From NCBI GenBank assembly GCA_965222835.1, contig CBDCUQ010000004.1, positions 1,054,001 to 1,118,000 of the forward strand: 64,000 bases of DNA. The letters run 5' to 3'. The notes below the pieces were generated by a model, which saw nothing but the letters and a program-made list of their open reading frames with translations, was not told where the DNA came from and made no database searches. A program made the position numbers and the translations under genes. Shown piece by piece: positions 1-8,841 of this stretch (position 1 is its first letter; every line of letters starts with the position of its first letter). This DNA comes from CBDCUQ01 sp965222835 (GTDB lineage: Bacteria; Pseudomonadota; Alphaproteobacteria; Rhizobiales; Hyphomicrobiaceae).

Positions 1-649
1 CTCCTACGTGGCGTATGGGAGGTGTTCAAGGCGGGGATCGCAATTCGGTGTCTTCTCTGCGGTGTTCGGACAGGGAAACGCCGCTCTCGAGGGAGTTTCG
101 AGAGCGGCGCGGCGGTACGGGGCAGCGACGGTGCTGGCCAGGTATTCCGAGGTGTGGGCGGACCCGGACTGGTGGGTATCCTCGGCACCAATATGCGCGA
201 GTGTGGTGCTCACACATGGCCTCGCTGCCCCGATTGGAATCTCTTGTGCTTCCCCTTCTTCCCGGTCGCGATTTGGTCCCTTCCGCAGGGTCAACCGTGC
301 TTTTCAGGCTGGTTTGAGCGGACCACTAGCGCGCTTGCAGCCGAAAACACAACTTAAAGTAGCAGAATTGGCGTTAATATGGGGTTACGGTGGTTCTGCT
401 ATCCACGGGAATTCGAACAGGTGGCGTCTCAGGACCAGCGCAGGGCATTGTGCAGTGCGGGGGCCGGAGTTTTGCCAGTGGTGCTGGCCAAGTCACTGAT
501 CCCGAGAAAGAATCAGCCATAATCGCTGCAATGCCTTGACTTGGTCCGGCAGTACCGCCAAGAGGTGCGCGCCGCTCCCGTGCTCCAGCACCTCCGCGGG
601 GAGGGTGCTCAATACGGCGTCAATGACTCGTCGGGCCATGGAGGCCAAC
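1..649. other. Stretch without a recognisable gene
   Basis: Open frames exist on both strands here, but none gives a recognisable protein, none has a convincing ribosome binding site, and they overlap each other as shadows do. I looked for tRNA, tmRNA, 4.5S and RNase P RNA landmarks and found none. The only clear structure is a perfect hairpin at 79-109, listed separately. The last 100 bases presumably hold the promoter and leader of the dksA-like gene. Confidence 0.5.
79..109. other. Perfect 12-bp hairpin, possible terminator
   Basis: Arms CGCCGCTCTCGA (79-90) and TCGAGAGCGGCG (98-109) are perfectly complementary around a 7-base loop. Read on the minus strand the stem is followed by TTTCCCTG, a weak T-run. 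No T-run follows on the plus strand. It may be a terminator of a gene beyond the left edge or a regulatory RNA structure; the sequence does not decide. Confidence 0.45.
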
Positions 650-1351
650 ATGAGCAAGAAAAAGGGTAAGCCGGCTTCGAAGGCCCGGACGTCGTCGAAG
701 TCGAAAGCCGCCAAGCCGTCGAAGTTCGCTAAGAAGGCCAAGCCGGCAAAGACGGCCAAACCAGCTAAGGCTGCCAAACCAGCCAAATCTACCAGGACGG
801 CCAAACCGGCGACGGCCAAAGGCGCACGGGCGGCTAAGGGCAGACCAAAGTCCTCCAATAATCAAAAGCCGAAAGCCAAGGTGAAATCGGTGTCGAAGCC
901 ATCAAGTAAGAAACTGACCGCGCGTGCCAAGCTCTCAAAGATTGTGCTGCCGCCGGATTATTATCCCTCAGAGGATGAGCCGTTTATGAACGAGTTTCAG
1001 CGCCTGTATTTCCGGCGCAAGCTGCTCACCTGGAAGGAAGAGATTGTCCGCCAGACGAAGGAGACGTTGGAGGGGCTGCACGAGGAATCGACGCAGCACG
1101 CCGATCTGGCGGACCGTGCGACCTCGGAAACGGACCGCGCACTTGAATTGCGTGCGCGCGACAGGCAGCGCAAGCTCATTGCCAAGATCGATGCGGCTCT
1201 GTCACGGATCGAGGACGGGACATACGGCTATTGCGAGGAGACCGGTGAGCCGATCGGGCTCAAGCGTCTTGACGCCCGCCCGATTGCCACGCTGTCTCTG
1301 GAGGCGCAGGAGCGGCATGAGCGGCGTGAGCGTGTGTATCGCGAGGACTAG
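650..1351 (+). CDS. DksA/TraR-family regulator with lysine-rich histone-H1-like N-terminal tail
   Basis: Predicted RNA polymerase secondary-channel regulator. Residues about 100-233 form a DksA core: a coiled coil whose tip carries the two conserved aspartates (LADRAT context, matching Asp71/Asp74 of E. coli), then the LELRARDRQRK segment and a C-terminal globular part. Only one cysteine of the four-Cys zinc finger remains (YGYCEETGEP), as in many alphaproteobacterial DksA proteins, so zinc is probably not bound. Residues 1-98 are a disordered Lys/Ala/Pro tail with repeated PAK/KPAK units, which standard DksA lacks. The start is set at ATG 650, preceded by GGAGG about 5 bases upstream. The open frame extends to 536, but that extension looks non-coding. 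The core assignment is firm; a DNA- or RNA-binding role for the tail is inference. Confidence 0.88.
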   Translation: MSKKKGKPASKARTSSKSKAAKPSKFAKKAKPAKTAKPAKAAKPAKSTRTAKPATAKGARAAKGRPKSSNNQKPKAKVKSVSKPSSKKLTARAKLSKIVLPPDYYPSEDEPFMNEFQRLYFRRKLLTWKEEIVRQTKETLEGLHEESTQHADLADRATSETDRALELRARDRQRKLIAKIDAALSRIEDGTYGYCEETGEPIGLKRLDARPIATLSLEAQERHERRERVYRED

Positions 1352-1500
1352 ACATAGTCAGGGCCGGTGACGTGTGCGTTACTCGCGGCCTCGTTTCCGA
1401 TTTTTCGTGTCAAAACGCCACAAGCGTTAACATCTGATCAATCATTCGTGCTCAGTCTGTACACAAGGTTATTCGGTCTCCAAGCTTGGGAGCAAAGATT

Positions 1501-1782
1501 GTGTCGCATTCGATTTGGCAACTGAGCGGCATGCACTGGGTGCGGTGGCTGCTGTTGTGGTCGTGCTTTTTCTTGCTCTTATTTGGCTTTACCCAGAACT
1601 CGCCTGCCGGCGCTGGAACGGCTGGGCCTGCGAAGGTGGAGCTTCAAGGGCCGAAGTATCCGTCCCCGGAACCGGAACGGGCGGCTGGCAAGCTCACTGT
1701 TGATACGGTGGCTGTGTTCGACTTCAACAGCATGCAGACCGCGGTCTATGGCGATAACGAGTCCGTAGCGTCGGACCGATAA
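1501..1782 (+). CDS. Hypothetical small membrane or secreted protein
   Basis: Not recognised. The frame encodes about 93 residues with one strongly hydrophobic segment near the N-terminus (WVRWLLLWSCFFLLLFGF), then a Pro/Gly/Ala-rich polar tail, as in a signal anchor or secreted peptide. Possible starts are TTG 1486, GTG 1501 (GGGAG about 8 bases upstream) and ATG 1531. It is convergent with the MscS gene, ending 40 bases before that gene's stop. No family evidence supports it, so it may not be a real gene. Confidence 0.4.
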   Translation: MSHSIWQLSGMHWVRWLLLWSCFFLLLFGFTQNSPAGAGTAGPAKVELQGPKYPSPEPERAAGKLTVDTVAVFDFNSMQTAVYGDNESVASDR

Positions 1783-1822
1783 AGATACGCGCCATCAGGA
1801 CCCGCAGGTCCTGGCCTCCTTC

Positions 1823-2788
1823 TCATTTCTTGCGGACAGCGTCTCGGTTGGACGCGGCGCCTGAGGATGCTGCCTCGGGGGCCTTTTCCGTATGAGCATT
1901 GGCGGCGGCTCTTTCTGCCGCGATACGGCCCAGTGATCCCCACAGTTTGTCGAGGTCGCGCAGGTGGATGTCGTGTTGTGCGTGGGGCATTTCGATGCCA
2001 GCCGCCTTCAAGGCTCGGACGATGCGAAAGCGCAGATCGGTTTCCGCCTCGCGCGCGCGGCTGACATCGCTCACGACAGCGCTTAACGAGAATTCGTAGC
2101 CATTCGGACCGAAGCCGTTGAAGGATGTTCCTGCGGCGGAGGTTGGAACGACGTGCGGGCAGTCACGCACGACTTTCTGCAAGACATTGCGGACCTGCTC
2201 GGGGTCGGCGGAATACGCGGCAACGACATCAACGGAAATCCTGGCGAGCACGCCGCGGTGTGTCCGGTTGAGGACCGGGCTTGCGATCAGTGTGCTGTTG
2301 GGGACGATAAAACTCGCTTTGTCGTCCATCTCAATTTCGGTGGCGCGCAGCGTGATGGAGCGGACGCGGCCTTCGCGACCGGCAACGGCGATCAGATCTC
2401 CGACTTTGATTGCGCGTCCGGCGCGGAGTACAAATCCAGCGATGAGATTGCCGAGTGTTGTGCGCAGCACGATTGCGAGGCCAACGAGCAAAGCGCCTGC
2501 CATGATGGCGAAGCCGGCGGGGACAGCGCTGCCCTCACTGCGGCGCGTGTCCACCTGCGTGGAGGGCGTGTTCTTGCTTGTCGCGGCTTCTCCGGTCGCC
2601 GGAGATGAGCCCTCCGAACTTTGGGCGATTTGAGCCGTAGCTTGTAGGTTGATTGGCGGGCATACGATTGCCGTGATCGCAAAGACGGTCAACGCGAGCA
2701 CGCGGCCTAAAACCGCCGAGGGAAAGATTGTTCGCAAGGACTGATCCTCAACAGGACTATGCGGAAGGTTTTGGGTGGTCCACGTCAC
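1823..2788 (-). CDS. MscS-family mechanosensitive ion channel protein
   Basis: About 321 residues. A hydrophobic segment near residues 25-50 is followed by a low-complexity Ser/Thr/Ala linker, then a second hydrophobic segment (about 90-112) running into the family signature LGNLIAGFVL, the pore-lining TM3 of MscS. The beta domain (VGDLIAVAGREGRVRSITLRAT, then VPNSTL) and the C-terminal alpha/beta domain follow. Such channels open on membrane tension during hypo-osmotic shock. It has fewer membrane segments than the usual three to five. The start at GTG 2788 is uncertain; a TTG near 2734 lies after a GAGGAT and would place the hydrophobic segment almost at the N-terminus. Confidence 0.8.
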   Translation of the reverse strand: MTWTTQNLPHSPVEDQSLRTIFPSAVLGRVLALTVFAITAIVCPPINLQATAQIAQSSEGSSPATGEAATSKNTPSTQVDTRRSEGSAVPAGFAIMAGALLVGLAIVLRTTLGNLIAGFVLRAGRAIKVGDLIAVAGREGRVRSITLRATEIEMDDKASFIVPNSTLIASPVLNRTHRGVLARISVDVVAAYSADPEQVRNVLQKVVRDCPHVVPTSAAGTSFNGFGPNGYEFSLSAVVSDVSRAREAETDLRFRIVRALKAAGIEMPHAQHDIHLRDLDKLWGSLGRIAAERAAANAHTEKAPEAASSGAASNRDAVRKK

Positions 2789-2863
2789 CGGCCGTCGCAG
2801 ACTTCCGGTGCGCGGGCGGCGGATGATGCGGCGGTCTCATTTGCATCATCCCGTTTTCTGGCC

Positions 2864-3229
2864 TTATTGCCCGACAGCGGCCTGTCGGAGGGATTGGGGC
2901 TGGCGCGAGAATACGGGTTCGGCGATCTCGGCGGGCTCGGCCGCTGCCGCGCGCATGTAGGCGCCTTTGATGCCTGTTTCGATCACGACACCGACGGGGC
3001 CGCCGGTCATGATGAGATGTTCGACATCGTCGCGCCGAACGAGGAGTAATTTTCGCCGGCCATCGACGTTTGCGTGTTCGATGACATCGAGCCTCTTGTC
3101 GGGCCGATTGCCGAACAACGCCGCCACTGCGGATGTCCCCGTCAAGAATGAGCGCAAGAGCAAGGCACCGCACACGGCCAGGCCCGCCAGTAGAAATATC
3201 ATGAACAGATAGAAGATGATGTCCAACAT
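2864..3229 (-). CDS. FliO-like flagellar/type III export accessory protein
   Basis: A 121-residue protein with an N-terminal transmembrane helix (residues 1-27) and a short cytoplasmic domain. The segment DGRRKLLLVRRDDVEHLIMTGG is typical of FliO, which helps assemble the FliP-FliQ-FliR export gate. No other flagellar gene lies in the window, so its partners must be elsewhere, or the protein may serve another envelope role. It is divergent from cckA and reads towards the MscS gene 75 bases downstream. Identity rests on the motif and topology only. Confidence 0.6.
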   Translation of the reverse strand: MLDIIFYLFMIFLLAGLAVCGALLLRSFLTGTSAVAALFGNRPDKRLDVIEHANVDGRRKLLLVRRDDVEHLIMTGGPVGVVIETGIKGAYMRAAAAEPAEIAEPVFSRQPQSLRQAAVGQ

Positions 3230-3553
3230 GGTTCTGCAACACGGCGCACGGCCATGCTCCCTCTGTCAGTCCGTTCCATCCGCCGCGATCGGACACGAGA
3301 CGGTGCTTTACGCACTGGCGACCGATTCGGGGTCAGGCAATGTGCCGGTCTCCCGATGGCACAGGCGTTAGGCTGAGGTATAGCGCTAAGTTCATGGCAT
3401 TTTAACCCTGATGATCGAACAGTTTACAAAGTCGCCAACAGGAGTTTCAGGGGCACCCGGCTTAGAGCCGGCGAATCTCGGGGGCTTAGGGGGGAGACCG
3501 GGGGTCTAGCCTGGGCGGCAAATTTCGTCGACTGCGTTGCAAGAGTACTGCGT
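3230..3553. promoter_or_regulatory. Divergent intergenic region, fliO-like / cckA
   Basis: This 324-base gap separates two divergent genes and must hold both promoters. A small hairpin CCGGCT-tag-AGCCGG lies at 3457-3471, about 80 bases before the cckA start. I see no clear paired CtrA half-sites and no coding frame. Confidence 0.45.
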
Positions 3554-6127
3554 ATGCCTCCGTCCCAAGCCTCTGTGGCCAAGAATCAGATAGCTTTCGA
3601 TTTTATGAGTGAAAGCCAGGTCTTCGACCAAGCTGCTGGCGCAGCCGAAAACCTTCAAGAAGCAGAAAGCGGGCCGGGCATTCTTGCCATAGTGTCCGTT
3701 GTCGCGGCTGCCGGAACGGTTGTCTTGGCGCTGGTCGCGGGCGGTGCCGCCGAGCCACTGATGCTCACCATCTTGTCGTCGTTGGCAATGCTTGGTGTGT
3801 TCCTTATCTTTGCAATGGCCGCCGGTCATATTCGTATCGGCGAGCGCATGCGGGATTCGGATATTGCGCTCTCGCTTTTCGAGGATTTCGAAAGCGGCAT
3901 TATCGTCACCAAACGCGATGGCACCATTCTCTATACGAACGCGGCCAGTGAGGCCATCACCGGACGGTCACCCTCCGGCGACGTTCTTCCGCTTGAACAG
4001 GCTTTTGCCGGTGAAGCGGCGGCGACTGAGGCATTGTTCCGCCTGTCGCGTGCGGCTGAGCGCACGCAGCCTTGGCGGGAGGAGTTTTCGGTTCGCCGCC
4101 AGGACGGTGAAGGCAACCGGTTGCTGCGTGTTTCCTGCCGTCCGCTAGGGATCGCCGGACAGGAGCGGGATTTGGGGCCGCTCACGGCTTGGTCGGTTGC
4201 CGATGTTACCGACGAACGTGCGTTAGAGACGCGCACGATGGAAACGATCCAGGCGACGCTGTCACATTACGATTCCGCACCGGCTGGGCTTGTTTTTGTG
4301 GATCAAGACGGCGGTATCCGGCATGCGAACACAACGTTCTTACGCTGGCTGGCTATCGACCCAACGGTGACCGTAACTCGTACACTTCGGCTCGCGGATT
4401 TCTTGCCCGTCGATGGCGCTGAGCTGCTGGCCGCGGCAGCGCGACATCCAGGTTATGAGCCAGAGCCGGTGGATCTGGATGTGCTTGCCGACAATGGCCG
4501 ACGGGTCCCGATGCGGCTCATTGCCCGGCGCAAAGGTGACGGTGGGCTTATTGTTGCGGCGTTCAACCGCGACGCGGGACATGGCTCGGATGTTGCTAGT
4601 GCCGAGGTTCGCTTTGCGCGGTTCTTCCAGTCGGCGCCGTTTGGCATCGCTTCGGTTAGCCCTGAAGGGCGGATTGTGTCAGCCAATACCGCCTTTGCGC
4701 GCATGGTCTTCGGGGAGGACAGCGGCATTAGCGATTTGGCAGCGGACGTCCTCTGCCGTCGTGCTGATGGAAGCACGCGCGGGCAGATTGAGAGTGCTCT
4801 GAAGCAAGTCTTGGCGGGCCGTTCCAGTCCTCCGCCCGTCGAAGTTACTGCGGGCGAGAACAAGGAGTTTTCGCGACGCGTCTATATGAGTGGTTTGGGG
4901 CCGGGCCGAGGGGCGCGCGAAGCCGCTGTGCTGTATGTGCTGGATGCGACCGAGCAGAAGGCGCTTGAAGCAAAGTTCGCACAGAGCACCAAAATGGAGG
5001 CCGTAGGCAAGCTGGCGGGGGGCATTGCGCACGACTTCAATAACGTTCTAACCGCGATCATCGGGTTTTCGGACTTGCTCTTGCAAACGCACCGGGCTTC
5101 CGATCCCGCCTTCAAGGACATTATGAACATCCGCTCGAGTGCGACGCGTGCGGCCGGCCTTGTTGCCAAACTCTTGGCGTTCTCACGCCGACAGACTCTG
5201 CAGACCGAACCGCTGCAGCTGGGCGAGGTGCTGACAGATTTGGCGCCGTTGTTGAAACGTTCGATTGGAGAGATGATCGAACTCAAGGTGCCACCTGCGC
5301 GTGATCTTTGGTACGTGAAGGCGGACAAGATCCAGTTCGATCAGGTGGTGATTAATCTCGCGGTCAATGCCAAGGACGCGATGTCCAACGGCGGTACGCT
5401 TACCATCCGCACAAGCAATATCACGGAACGTGAAAGCCAGAAGCTGCGTGCGACCGGATTGCCTGTTGGCGAATACGTGCTCGTGGAGGTTCAGGATACC
5501 GGCACCGGCATGAGCCCGGATGTTCTGTCAAAGGTCTTCGAACCATTCTTCACCACCAAGGGTATCGGCAAGGGGACCGGACTGGGACTTGCTACTGTTT
5601 ATGGCATCGTCAAGCAGTCGGGCGGATTCATCTATGCCGACAGCGAATTGGGTAAGGGAACAACGTTCCGGGTCTACCTGCCGCGCTTCGAGCCCGAAGG
5701 TGACGACGATCTGATTGCACAGCGCGAGAAGAAGAAGGAGCGCGATGCTGATCTTACGGGAACTGGGCGCGTCCTACTGGTTGAGGATGAGGACGTGGTG
5801 CGGTCGTTCGCCGTGCGCGCTCTGAAACGCCAGGGCTATGAGGTTCTTGAGGCTTCGAGCGGCGTCGAGGCGCTGGAAGTGATGGCCGAGAATGAAGGCG
5901 GCATTGACCTCGTCGTGTCGGATGTTGTGATGCCAGAGATGGACGGTCCGACGATGCTGAAGGAGCTGCGCAAGACCAACAAGGAATTGAAGATCATCTT
6001 TGTGTCAGGATATCCGCATGAAGCGTTTGCAACCAGTCTCGACAAGGATGAGACCTTCGCCTTCCTGCCGAAGCCATTCTCGTTGCCACAACTTGCCGCC
6101 AAGGTAAAAGAGCAGCTTGGGAAATGA
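3554..6127 (+). CDS. cckA: Hybrid sensor histidine kinase CckA
   Basis: An 857-residue hybrid kinase. CckA is the alphaproteobacterial cell-cycle kinase that feeds phosphate through ChpT to CtrA. Two transmembrane helices (about 40-62 and 68-90) are followed by PAS-like domains to about residue 475. The HisKA domain has phospho-acceptor His493 in GGIAHDFNN. The ATPase domain shows the N box (VINLAVNAKDAM), DTGTGM and GKGTGLGLA boxes. A C-terminal receiver domain has acidic residues LVEDED, acceptor Asp790 in SDVVMPEMDG, and Lys in LPKPF. Length and domain order match CckA. The start is ATG 3554; a second in-frame ATG lies at 3605. It is convergent with moeA, 37 bases away. Confidence 0.93.
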   Translation: MPPSQASVAKNQIAFDFMSESQVFDQAAGAAENLQEAESGPGILAIVSVVAAAGTVVLALVAGGAAEPLMLTILSSLAMLGVFLIFAMAAGHIRIGERMRDSDIALSLFEDFESGIIVTKRDGTILYTNAASEAITGRSPSGDVLPLEQAFAGEAAATEALFRLSRAAERTQPWREEFSVRRQDGEGNRLLRVSCRPLGIAGQERDLGPLTAWSVADVTDERALETRTMETIQATLSHYDSAPAGLVFVDQDGGIRHANTTFLRWLAIDPTVTVTRTLRLADFLPVDGAELLAAAARHPGYEPEPVDLDVLADNGRRVPMRLIARRKGDGGLIVAAFNRDAGHGSDVASAEVRFARFFQSAPFGIASVSPEGRIVSANTAFARMVFGEDSGISDLAADVLCRRADGSTRGQIESALKQVLAGRSSPPPVEVTAGENKEFSRRVYMSGLGPGRGAREAAVLYVLDATEQKALEAKFAQSTKMEAVGKLAGGIAHDFNNVLTAIIGFSDLLLQTHRASDPAFKDIMNIRSSATRAAGLVAKLLAFSRRQTLQTEPLQLGEVLTDLAPLLKRSIGEMIELKVPPARDLWYVKADKIQFDQVVINLAVNAKDAMSNGGTLTIRTSNITERESQKLRATGLPVGEYVLVEVQDTGTGMSPDVLSKVFEPFFTTKGIGKGTGLGLATVYGIVKQSGGFIYADSELGKGTTFRVYLPRFEPEGDDDLIAQREKKKERDADLTGTGRVLLVEDEDVVRSFAVRALKRQGYEVLEASSGVEALEVMAENEGGIDLVVSDVVMPEMDGPTMLKELRKTNKELKIIFVSGYPHEAFATSLDKDETFAFLPKPFSLPQLAAKVKEQLGK

Positions 6128-6164
6128 GAGCGTGGCGCTGTGGCGTCCGGCGCCGTGCGCGAAC

Positions 6165-7370
6165 TTAGAAATCCAGCCGCAGTATTTGAACGCTTGCGCC
6201 CCGAGGTACTTCCGGCGCGTTGGCGGGCCGCACAATTAAGCATTGGGCGCGGGCCAGTGGGGATAAGAGGGCGCTATCCTGATCGGGGAGTGGTGTTGCG
6301 ACGGGCGGTGTGTTGGCGCTGTCGAGCGTTGCCCGCATGTAATGTGCTCGCAGACCATTGGCTTCGAGATCCACCGAAAGCGTGGCGGTTTCGGGTGCGC
6401 GGTCCTCTGCGGGAAGACCAAGGAGCGCGTGGACGAGGGGCACCAGAAAGACCCGCCCACACACAAGCGATGAGACCGGATTGCCGGGAAGGCCCAACAC
6501 GCGCTTTGGACCGATGCGGCCGAACAGCATTGGTTTGCCGGGTCGCATCGCAATCTTCCAGAAATCGAGTGTCATGCCGCATTCGGTCAGGGCAGGCGCC
6601 ACAAGATCATGGTCCCCCACGGATGCTCCACCAATGGTGACGATGACATCAGCGTGGCCGGCGGCAGCAATCTTCTCTTCGATGGCGGCCCGCGTATCAT
6701 GGGCGATGCCGAGAAGGTGCGGGGTGCCGCCGGCGGCTTCGACAAGGGCCGCGAGACCGTATGCGTTGGAGGCAATGATTTGATCGGGTCCAGGTTCCGT
6801 ACCGGGGGGGACCAGTTCGTCGCCGGTCGCGAGAATGGCAACGCGCGGTTTGCGCCGCACAGTGAGGACGCCATACCCCATGGCGGCGGCAAGCGTCAGC
6901 GCGCGCGCATCAATCGGACGGCCTGCTTCGAGTAAGGCGTCGCCGGCTTTGAAGTCTTTGCCGCGCGCGCGGATATGGGCGGGATCAGGAGGCCCTTTCG
7001 TTACGGTGACGGTCTTGCCATCACGGCGGGTACTTTCCTGAATGACGATGGCGTCGGCGTTTGCGGGTACGGGCGCGCCAGTGAAGATCCGCACACATTC
7101 GTCTTTGGAGAGTGGTCCTGTAAAGCCGCGTCCGGCTGCGGCCTCGCCGATGACGGTCAATGTGGCCGGGGGGTTGGCGATGTCTTGGGCGCGGACGGCG
7201 TAGCCATCCATGGCAGAGGCGTTGAACGGGGGCTGCGTAATTTTGGCTGTGAGCGGGCCGGCGAGAACACGGCGGGCCGCGGCCTCGAGTGGAACCTCTT
7301 CGATACCGAGCGGTTCGGCCCCGGCAAGGATGCGGGAAAGCGCTTCGGAAACAGAGAGGGGGCCGGCCAT
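6165..7370 (-). CDS. moeA: Molybdopterin molybdenumtransferase MoeA
   Basis: A 401-residue MoeA, which inserts molybdate into adenylylated molybdopterin in the last step of molybdenum cofactor synthesis. Visible motifs are the N-terminal SAMDGYAV, the central GDELVPPG, TIGGASVGDHD, and the PGKP...GLPGNPVSS loop that holds the MoCo-binding site. It is the third gene of trpC-moaC-moeA, with 48 bases after moaC, a gene order common in rhizobia and relatives. Length is normal. Only a weak ribosome binding site precedes ATG 7370. Confidence 0.95.
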   Translation of the reverse strand: MAGPLSVSEALSRILAGAEPLGIEEVPLEAAARRVLAGPLTAKITQPPFNASAMDGYAVRAQDIANPPATLTVIGEAAAGRGFTGPLSKDECVRIFTGAPVPANADAIVIQESTRRDGKTVTVTKGPPDPAHIRARGKDFKAGDALLEAGRPIDARALTLAAAMGYGVLTVRRKPRVAILATGDELVPPGTEPGPDQIIASNAYGLAALVEAAGGTPHLLGIAHDTRAAIEEKIAAAGHADVIVTIGGASVGDHDLVAPALTECGMTLDFWKIAMRPGKPMLFGRIGPKRVLGLPGNPVSSLVCGRVFLVPLVHALLGLPAEDRAPETATLSVDLEANGLRAHYMRATLDSANTPPVATPLPDQDSALLSPLARAQCLIVRPANAPEVPRGASVQILRLDF

Positions 7371-7418
7371 GTTGGGTAACAGTTAGCGCTTGCGAGGGTG
7401 GGAGGCGGTTGATTGTGG

Positions 7419-7910
7419 TTATGTGCTGTCTGCATCTTTGGCGACGAAGTGACCGGATCGGCCGCCCGACTTTTCGACGAGGCGTATGCCCTCGAAGTAC
7501 ATCTCCTTGTCGGCCGCCTTCAGCATGTCGTAGATCGTCAGGCAGGCCACGGATACCGCGGTGAGGGCTTCCATCTCGACACCTGTCTGGCCGGCAACTT
7601 TGACCTCGGCCGAGACGTAAATACCAGAGGGGGCGCGGGAGAGCTCAAAGTCTACGGTGGCTTTTGTGATTGCGAGGGGATGGCACAGCGGGATTAGCTC
7701 ATGAGTCTTCTTGGCGGCCATGATGCCGGCAATGCGGGCGGTGGCGAGCACATCACCTTTTCTTGCGTCGCCTTTCTCGACGAGTGCGAGCGTCTCAGAC
7801 TTCATGACGACGAAGCCTTCGGCCCGGGCGGTTCGCTGCGTGACAGTCTTCTGAGAGACGTCGACCATGCGCGCCTCACCCTTCTCATTGAGATGCGACA
7901 GCTTGCTCAT
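7419..7910 (-). CDS. moaC: Cyclic pyranopterin monophosphate synthase MoaC
   Basis: A 163-residue MoaC. With MoaA it converts GTP, through 3',8-cyclo-7,8-dihydro-GTP, to cyclic pyranopterin monophosphate. It contains the conserved LIPLCHPL motif and the GVEMEALTA...TIYDMLKA segment with catalytic residues. Its ATG overlaps the trpC stop by four bases (7907-7910), indicating translational coupling. Its length is that of the family. Confidence 0.96.
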   Translation of the reverse strand: MSKLSHLNEKGEARMVDVSQKTVTQRTARAEGFVVMKSETLALVEKGDARKGDVLATARIAGIMAAKKTHELIPLCHPLAITKATVDFELSRAPSGIYVSAEVKVAGQTGVEMEALTAVSVACLTIYDMLKAADKEMYFEGIRLVEKSGGRSGHFVAKDADST

Positions 7911-8740
7911 TTGGCGCCCGCCTTCCTTGCCGCGTCGCCTTTGTGCGATTCCGGTGCAAGCAATGTCTTGGTTGCGGCCATCACGTCCTCCTGACGCATC
8001 AGGCTCTCGCCGACGAGGAATGTTTCTACACCGAACTTGCCAAGCCGGGCGATGTCGGCCGGTGTGAAGATTCCGCTTTCTCCTATGACGATGCGGTTTT
8101 TCGGGATGCGCGGTGCGAGCGCCTCCGTGGTTGCAAGCGTTGTCTCGAATGTTTTGAGATTGCGGTTGTTGATCCCGATCATGGGGCAGGGGAGCTTTAA
8201 GGCGCGGTCGAGCTCTTCTTGATCATGGACCTCGACGATGGCGTCCATGTTCCAATCCGCGGCGGCAGAGGCGAGGTCGGCGGCCAGCGCGTCGTCCACT
8301 TCGGCCATGATGATGAGGATGCAATCGGCACCCCAGGCGCGCGCCTCGACGACCTGGTAGGGGTCGATCATGAAATCCTTGCGCAGGACCGGGAGCTTTA
8401 CCGCTCGTCGCGCCGCCGTCAGATACTCCGGTGCGCCTTGAAATGATGGTCCGTCGGTGAGGATCGAAAGGCAGGTCGCGCCACCCTTTTCATAAGCTCG
8501 GGCTAGAGAGGGCGGATCGAAATCGGCGCGGATCAGGCCCTTGGACGGGGACGCTTTTTTGATCTCGGCAATGAGCGCGGTCTTGTTCGCCTTGAGCCTG
8601 GCTTCGATGGCATTTGCGAACGGACGCACTTTCGGCGCGGACCGGGCATATTCGGCCATCACTTGAAGTGGTGTTGCGGCCTTTGCGGCGGCGACCTCTT
8701 CTTTCTTATAGCGGGTGATCTTTTCGAGTATGTCGGCCAT
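7907..8740 (-). CDS. trpC: Indole-3-glycerol phosphate synthase TrpC
   Basis: A 277-residue TIM-barrel enzyme of tryptophan synthesis that closes 1-(2-carboxyphenylamino)-1-deoxyribulose phosphate to indole glycerol phosphate. Motifs: IAEIKKASPSKG with catalytic lysine, LRKDF, ALLA-equivalent ILIIMA, GINNRNL, and the phosphate-binding GESGI. It lacks the fused TrpF domain seen in enterics. It heads the run trpC-moaC-moeA here; trpD and trpG are not in the 100 bases upstream, unlike some relatives where trpGDC is contiguous. Confidence 0.96.
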   Translation of the reverse strand: MADILEKITRYKKEEVAAAKAATPLQVMAEYARSAPKVRPFANAIEARLKANKTALIAEIKKASPSKGLIRADFDPPSLARAYEKGGATCLSILTDGPSFQGAPEYLTAARRAVKLPVLRKDFMIDPYQVVEARAWGADCILIIMAEVDDALAADLASAAADWNMDAIVEVHDQEELDRALKLPCPMIGINNRNLKTFETTLATTEALAPRIPKNRIVIGESGIFTPADIARLGKFGVETFLVGESLMRQEDVMAATKTLLAPESHKGDAARKAGAK

Positions 8741-8841
8741 GGATTGGTTCTATCGCTGACGGAGCGCTTTCGCTACTGGGACGCCCGTCTATGGTCAAGC
8801 GGGCATCCGGGCATGAGCCGGAGCCCCTCAAATTTGGGCCA

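Noticed and set aside
380..480. Possible tRNA from a TTCGAAT-like loop on the minus strand
   Set aside because: The flanking bases do not form a T stem, and no acceptor or anticodon stem could be drawn.
8..499. 163-codon open frame at the left edge and an opposing 96-codon frame
   Set aside because: The frames overlap on both strands, have odd composition, lack ribosome binding sites and match no family I know.
650..1351. The PAK-rich tail as a separate histone-like gene
   Set aside because: There is no stop or ribosome binding site between the tail and the DksA core; it is one continuous frame.
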